Positions 60,643 through 64,000 of a DNA stretch of 64,000 nucleotides are shown here, piece after piece. Position numbers and translations under genes: made by a program. The DNA is taken from positions 61,559-125,558 of the forward strand of contig CAMIWC010000002.1 of the NCBI GenBank assembly GCA_946402315.1, read 5' to 3'. How positions within the stretch are numbered: the stretch's first letter is position 1; every line of letters starts with the position of its first letter. A model generated the notes under the pieces. The model had not been told where the DNA came from. It did not search any database and saw only the letters and a list, made by a program, of their open reading frames with translations. Source of the DNA: an uncultured Clostridium sp. Its GTDB lineage: Bacteria; Bacillota_I; Bacilli_A; RF39; UBA660.

Positions 60643-62373
60643 ATGAAAACAATAAACAATGCAGAACTTAGTCTTAAAAATGTAGGTGAAAAGGTAACAC
60701 TATATGGATGGGTTCAAAAGAAACGTGATTTAGGTGGACTTACATTTATTGATTTAAGAGATAGAAGCGGAATTATTCAATTAGTTTTAAAAGAAGGTAA
60801 TGAAGTAGCATCTTCTATTAAAACTGAAGCAGTTATTAAAGCATGCGGTGTAGTAGAAGAAAGAGAAAGTAAAAATAGTAAACTAGCTACTGGAGATATT
60901 GAAGTACTAGTTGATGAATTAGAACTTATTAATAACTGTATTGATCTTCCTTTTGAAGTAAATGAAGATACCACTGCTTTAGAAGAAACTAGACTTAAAT
61001 ATCGTTACTTAGATATTAGAAGAGAAAATATTAAGAATAACTTAATGTTAAGAAATAAAGTAACATTAATTGTAAGAAACTATTTAAATAGTTTAGGATT
61101 TGTAGAAGTAGAAACTCCAATCCTTTGTAAATCAACTCCAGAAGGAGCTAGAGACTATTTAGTACCTTCAAGAGTATTTAATGGTAAGTTCTATGCACTT
61201 CCTCAATCTCCACAAATCTATAAGCAATTACTTATGATTGGTGGAATGGAAAAATATTTTCAAATTGCTAGATGCTTTAGAGATGAAGACTTACGTGCAG
61301 ATAGACAACCTGAATTTACCCAAATCGATATTGAGATGAGTTTCGTTGAAGAAGAAGATGTATGGAATGTAGTAGAAGGTACAATGGGAGCAATCTTCAA
61401 AGAAATTAAGGGAATAGAACTTCCTAAATTTGAAAGATTAAAGTACGTTGATTGTATCAATAGATTTGGAACTGACAAACCAGATACTCGTTTTGGAATG
61501 GAACTTCAAGATATTACAGATGTATTTAAAAATACTACATTTGAAATATATAAAGGAATTATTTCAGAAAAAGGTATTATTAACTGTTTAGTAGTTAAAA
61601 ATGCTGCTGATAAATATTCTCGTAAAGAATTAGATAAGTTACAAGAATTTGTAAAAACTTATAAAGCAAATGTACTTTCTTATTTAAAATATACTGAAGG
61701 AGAACTAAATGGTTCAATTTCAAAAGTAATGAGTGATGAAGAAAAAGTCGAACTAGTTAAGAGATTTAATCTTGAAGAGAACGATCTTGTTCTAGTTCTT
61801 GCTGGAAAAACAAAAGTAGTTAAAGCAGCTTTAGGTGCCTTAAGAGTAAAACTTGGACGTGACCTAGATTTAATAGATCACTCTAAATATAATTTCTTAT
61901 GGGTAACAGAATTCCCTATGTATGAATGGAGTGAAGAAGAACAAAGATTTGAGGCAGCACACCATCCATTTACATCACCAAGAAAAGAAGATATAGATAA
62001 ATTATTAACAGATAAAGAAAACTGTTATTCAAGAGCATATGACTTAGTTTTAAATGGATATGAACTACTTAGTGGATCAATCCGTATACATGATGCTGAA
62101 ACTCAAAGTAAAGTATTTGAAGCTATTGGTCTTACAGAAGAACAAGCTAAAGCTAAATTTGGATTCTTCCTAGAAGCATTCAAATATGGTGCACCTCCTC
62201 ATGGTGGAGTAGGTATTGGACTTGAAAGATTAATTATGATTCTTTGTGATACTGATAACATTAAAGACGTAGTAGCATTCCCTAAAACAGCTTCAGCATA
62301 TTGCTTAATGAGTGATGCTCCAAATGTAGTTGATGAAAAACAATTAAAAGATTTAGGAATAGGACTTAGATAA
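60643..62373 (+). CDS. aspS: Aspartyl-tRNA synthetase
   Basis: A 576-residue bacterial-type AspRS: N-terminal OB-fold anticodon domain (1-~105), class II catalytic core with PEGARDYLVPSR, motif 2 FRDEDLRADRQPEFTQID, the bacterial GAD insertion (about 285-410) and motif 3 GVGIGLERLIMIL. ATG 60643 is chosen because AGGTGA sits before it; the GTG at 60634 is within that site. Whether it also charges tRNA-Asn (non-discriminating) cannot be told here. Confidence 0.95.
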   Translation: MKTINNAELSLKNVGEKVTLYGWVQKKRDLGGLTFIDLRDRSGIIQLVLKEGNEVASSIKTEAVIKACGVVEERESKNSKLATGDIEVLVDELELINNCIDLPFEVNEDTTALEETRLKYRYLDIRRENIKNNLMLRNKVTLIVRNYLNSLGFVEVETPILCKSTPEGARDYLVPSRVFNGKFYALPQSPQIYKQLLMIGGMEKYFQIARCFRDEDLRADRQPEFTQIDIEMSFVEEEDVWNVVEGTMGAIFKEIKGIELPKFERLKYVDCINRFGTDKPDTRFGMELQDITDVFKNTTFEIYKGIISEKGIINCLVVKNAADKYSRKELDKLQEFVKTYKANVLSYLKYTEGELNGSISKVMSDEEKVELVKRFNLEENDLVLVLAGKTKVVKAALGALRVKLGRDLDLIDHSKYNFLWVTEFPMYEWSEEEQRFEAAHHPFTSPRKEDIDKLLTDKENCYSRAYDLVLNGYELLSGSIRIHDAETQSKVFEAIGLTEEQAKAKFGFFLEAFKYGAPPHGGVGIGLERLIMILCDTDNIKDVVAFPKTASAYCLMSDAPNVVDEKQLKDLGIGLR

Positions 62374-62388
62374 TAAGTCCTTTTTTTA
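62361..62388 (+). terminator. Rho-independent terminator of hisS-aspS
   Basis: An 8-bp stem (AGGACTTA with TAAGTCCT), a GATAA loop and a T7 tail, overlapping the aspS stop. Confidence 0.85.
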
Positions 62389-62438
62389 TGTCAATTTTTA
62401 CAAGAAGACTTATTTTTTAAAGATAAATTATTATTATA

Positions 62439-62449
62439 TGATATATAAT
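62439..62449 (+). promoter_or_regulatory. Possible promoter of pyk
   Basis: TGATATATAAT contains both an extended -10-like TGATATATA and a TATAAT, 16 nt before the pyk start. No clear -35 is seen. Confidence 0.4.
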
Positions 62450-62465
62450 TATAATAGGTGATAAT

Positions 62466-63878
62466 ATGGATATTAAAAGAACTAAAATAATTGCTAGTAT
62501 TGGTCCTGCTACTGAAGATTTAAATACATTAGTTAATTTAGTTAATGAAGGAATGGATGTAGTAAGAATTAACTTTTCTCATGGTACATATGATGAATAT
62601 AGTAAAGTAGTAGACTTGGTAGAAAAATTAAGAACTAAAACTAATAAACAAATAGGTATTCTTTTTGATACTAAAGGACCTGATTTTAGACTATTAGATA
62701 TTGAAGATGGAAGTATTGATCTAAAAGATGGAGAAAATATCCGTATTATAAAAAAAGGAAATATTGGTACTAAAAAAGGATTATTAGTTAATCATAGTGA
62801 AGTAATAAAAAATATAGAAGTAAATGATACTGTTTTATTAAATGATGGTTTAATGGTATTTAAAGTTGTTTCTAAAGAAAAAGATGGGATTACTTGTAAA
62901 GTAATTAGTGGAGGAGAACTATTGTCTCATAAAAGTGTTTCTGTTCCGGGAAGAGACTTAAAAATTCCATTTATGTCTGAATTAGATGAAAGAGATATAG
63001 AATTTGCTTGTAGTAAAAATGGAGATTTTATAGCACTTTCTTTTGTAAGTACAAAAGAAGATGTATTAGCTGTTAGAGAAATATTAAATAAAAATAATAG
63101 TACTATGCAAATAATATCTAAGATAGAAAATGAAACTGCGATTGAAAACATTGATGAAATAATTAGTGTTAGTGATGGTATTATGGTTGCTAGAGGAGAT
63201 TTAGGAGTAGAACTTCCTGTAGAAAAATTACCAATTATTCAAAAAATGTTAATTCAAAAATGTCGTGAAAAAGGTAAGACATGTATTGTTGCTACAGAAA
63301 TGCTTGCTTCTATGGAAACAGCACCTAGACCTACACGAGCAGAAGTATCAGATGTAGCTAATGCTGTGTTAGATGGATGTGATGCTGTTATGCTTAGTGC
63401 AGAAACAACAGTAGGAAAACATCCTGTAGAAGCAGTATCATATATGAGTAGAATATGTTGCGAAGCAGAAGATAATTATGATTATGATTATTACTTTGAA
63501 TATGAACACGATAAAGCAATTACTGCTTCTGTTGCTAAAGCAGTTATTGCTAGTATTGGTGAAATAGATGCTAAAGCAGTAGTAGTACCTACTATGGGAG
63601 GTCATAGTGCTAGAGTAATAAGTAATTTAAAACCAAGACCTATTATAATCGCACCAACTCCTACAGAAGATGTAGCTAGAAAATTATCTTTATCATTTGG
63701 AGTAATTCCGGTAGTAGTACCAGTAGTTGATGATTTTAATGAATTAACAGATATTTCAAGAAAAGTATCACAAAAAGTATTAGATCTACAAAAAGGAGAT
63801 TTAATAGTTATTACTGGTGGAATTCATAAGCGTGGTAAACCGAATGAAACTAATTTTATAAAGATAGAAGAAATATAA
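62466..63878 (+). CDS. pyk: Pyruvate kinase
   Basis: A 470-residue glycolytic enzyme making ATP and pyruvate from phosphoenolpyruvate. Signatures: RTKIIASIGPATED, VVRINFSHGTYDEY, ILFDTKGPDFRLLD, the catalytic-loop lysine in ISKIENETAIENID, VARGDLGVELP, and RAEVSDVANAVLDGCDAVML. Family enzymes usually read DTKGPEIR, here DTKGPDFR. The C-terminal effector domain (about 345-470) is present, without the extra PEP-utiliser domain found in some Bacillus enzymes. AGGTGA precedes ATG 62466. Confidence 0.96.
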   Translation: MDIKRTKIIASIGPATEDLNTLVNLVNEGMDVVRINFSHGTYDEYSKVVDLVEKLRTKTNKQIGILFDTKGPDFRLLDIEDGSIDLKDGENIRIIKKGNIGTKKGLLVNHSEVIKNIEVNDTVLLNDGLMVFKVVSKEKDGITCKVISGGELLSHKSVSVPGRDLKIPFMSELDERDIEFACSKNGDFIALSFVSTKEDVLAVREILNKNNSTMQIISKIENETAIENIDEIISVSDGIMVARGDLGVELPVEKLPIIQKMLIQKCREKGKTCIVATEMLASMETAPRPTRAEVSDVANAVLDGCDAVMLSAETTVGKHPVEAVSYMSRICCEAEDNYDYDYYFEYEHDKAITASVAKAVIASIGEIDAKAVVVPTMGGHSARVISNLKPRPIIIAPTPTEDVARKLSLSFGVIPVVVPVVDDFNELTDISRKVSQKVLDLQKGDLIVITGGIHKRGKPNETNFIKIEEI

Positions 63879-63897
63879 TTATTTCTTCTTTTTTTTG
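63866..63897 (+). terminator. Rho-independent terminator of pyk
   Basis: A 10-bp stem (AGAAGAAATA with TATTTCTTCT), a TAAT loop and T run. Confidence 0.85.
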
Positions 63898-63905
63898 TTT
63901 TGTTT

Positions 63906-63914
63906 TGATATAAT
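63906..63914 (+). promoter_or_regulatory. Extended -10 promoter of the second prepilin gene
   Basis: TGATATAAT, a full TGnTATAAT match, 19 nt before the ATG at 63934. Confidence 0.6.
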
Positions 63915-63933
63915 CTATATAGTAGGTGATGAT

Positions 63934-64000
63934 ATGAAAAATAAGGGATTCACATTAATAGAAATGTTAGCTGTAGTAGTATTACTAGGTTTATTAATTG
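63934..64000 (+). CDS. Type IV prepilin-like protein, N-terminus only (cut by window end)
   Basis: Only 22 codons are visible: MKNKGFTLIEMLAVVVLLGL and onward. A short basic leader ends in Gly, then FTLIE with Glu at +5 and a hydrophobic helix, the prepilin-peptidase recognition pattern. AGGTGA precedes the ATG. The rest lies beyond the window, so size and partner genes are unknown. Confidence 0.8.
   Translation, partial: MKNKGFTLIEMLAVVVLLGLLI

Overview
This 64 kb window reads as a stretch of core chromosome from a very AT-rich, low-GC Gram-positive bacterium, most likely a gut-type lineage of Bacilli near the Erysipelotrichales/RF39 (former Tenericutes) clades. The grounds are a PolC plus DnaE polymerase pair, a dnaG-rpoD-trmK operon, two T-box leaders (valS and hisS-aspS), Shine-Dalgarno sites of the AGGTGA/GGAGG type, and the extreme AT bias. 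TGA is used as a stop (mutM, dnaG, the MoxR gene, both VWA genes), so the Mycoplasma code does not apply. Every supported gene, about 48 protein genes and three tRNAs, lies on the + strand. No transposase, integrase, prophage or CRISPR array is visible.

Layout. 1-4.1 kb: two small unknown proteins, then dnaE. 4.1-12.4 kb: trigger factor, then an operon of a membrane protein, a phosphohexomutase and a 1604-residue alpha-2-macroglobulin-like surface protein. 12.5-18.5 kb: topA, then a two-gene locus with a VirB2/TrbC-pilin-like protein and a VirB6/TrbL-like multi-pass protein ending in coiled-coil repeats. 18.6-29.5 kb: polA-mutM-truB, an unknown gene, and an oversized polC (1877 residues) with three insertions, one of them an Ig/cadherin-like beta-sandwich inside the proofreading exonuclease. 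29.5-35 kb: a 57-residue and a 600-residue unknown protein, then dnaG-rpoD-trmK. 35-41.6 kb: a large type IV prepilin-like protein, then a T-box operon of HD hydrolase, serpin and valS. 41.7-50 kb: an unknown membrane protein, a six-gene MoxR/DUF58/VWA/TPR (Bat-type) operon, and a second TrbL-like protein with an extracytoplasmic propeller-like domain. 50-58.5 kb: fmt, a membrane protein, tRNA-Ile/Asn/Glu, a DUF1015 protein, a divergent YfiH-type protein, a collagen-like surface protein, gltX, and an NfeD-SPFH pair. 58.5-64 kb: greA, a T-box with hisS-aspS, pyk, and the start of another prepilin.

How the genes fit together. The housekeeping part covers replication and repair (dnaE, polC, polA, dnaG, topA, mutM), transcription (rpoD, greA), and translation (tig, truB, trmK, fmt, valS, gltX, hisS, aspS, tRNAs). 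Between these lies a cell-surface programme: two TrbL/VirB6-like channels, one VirB2-like protein, prepilins, a MoxR/VWA assembly operon, two predicted protease inhibitors or traps (serpin and alpha-2-macroglobulin-like) and a collagen-like protein. The best candidates for something undescribed are the chromosomal type IV secretion-like modules without an ATPase nearby, the domain-invaded PolC, and the serpin placed inside a tRNA-sensing valS operon. Many promoters have an extended -10 (TGnTATAAT) close to the start codon.
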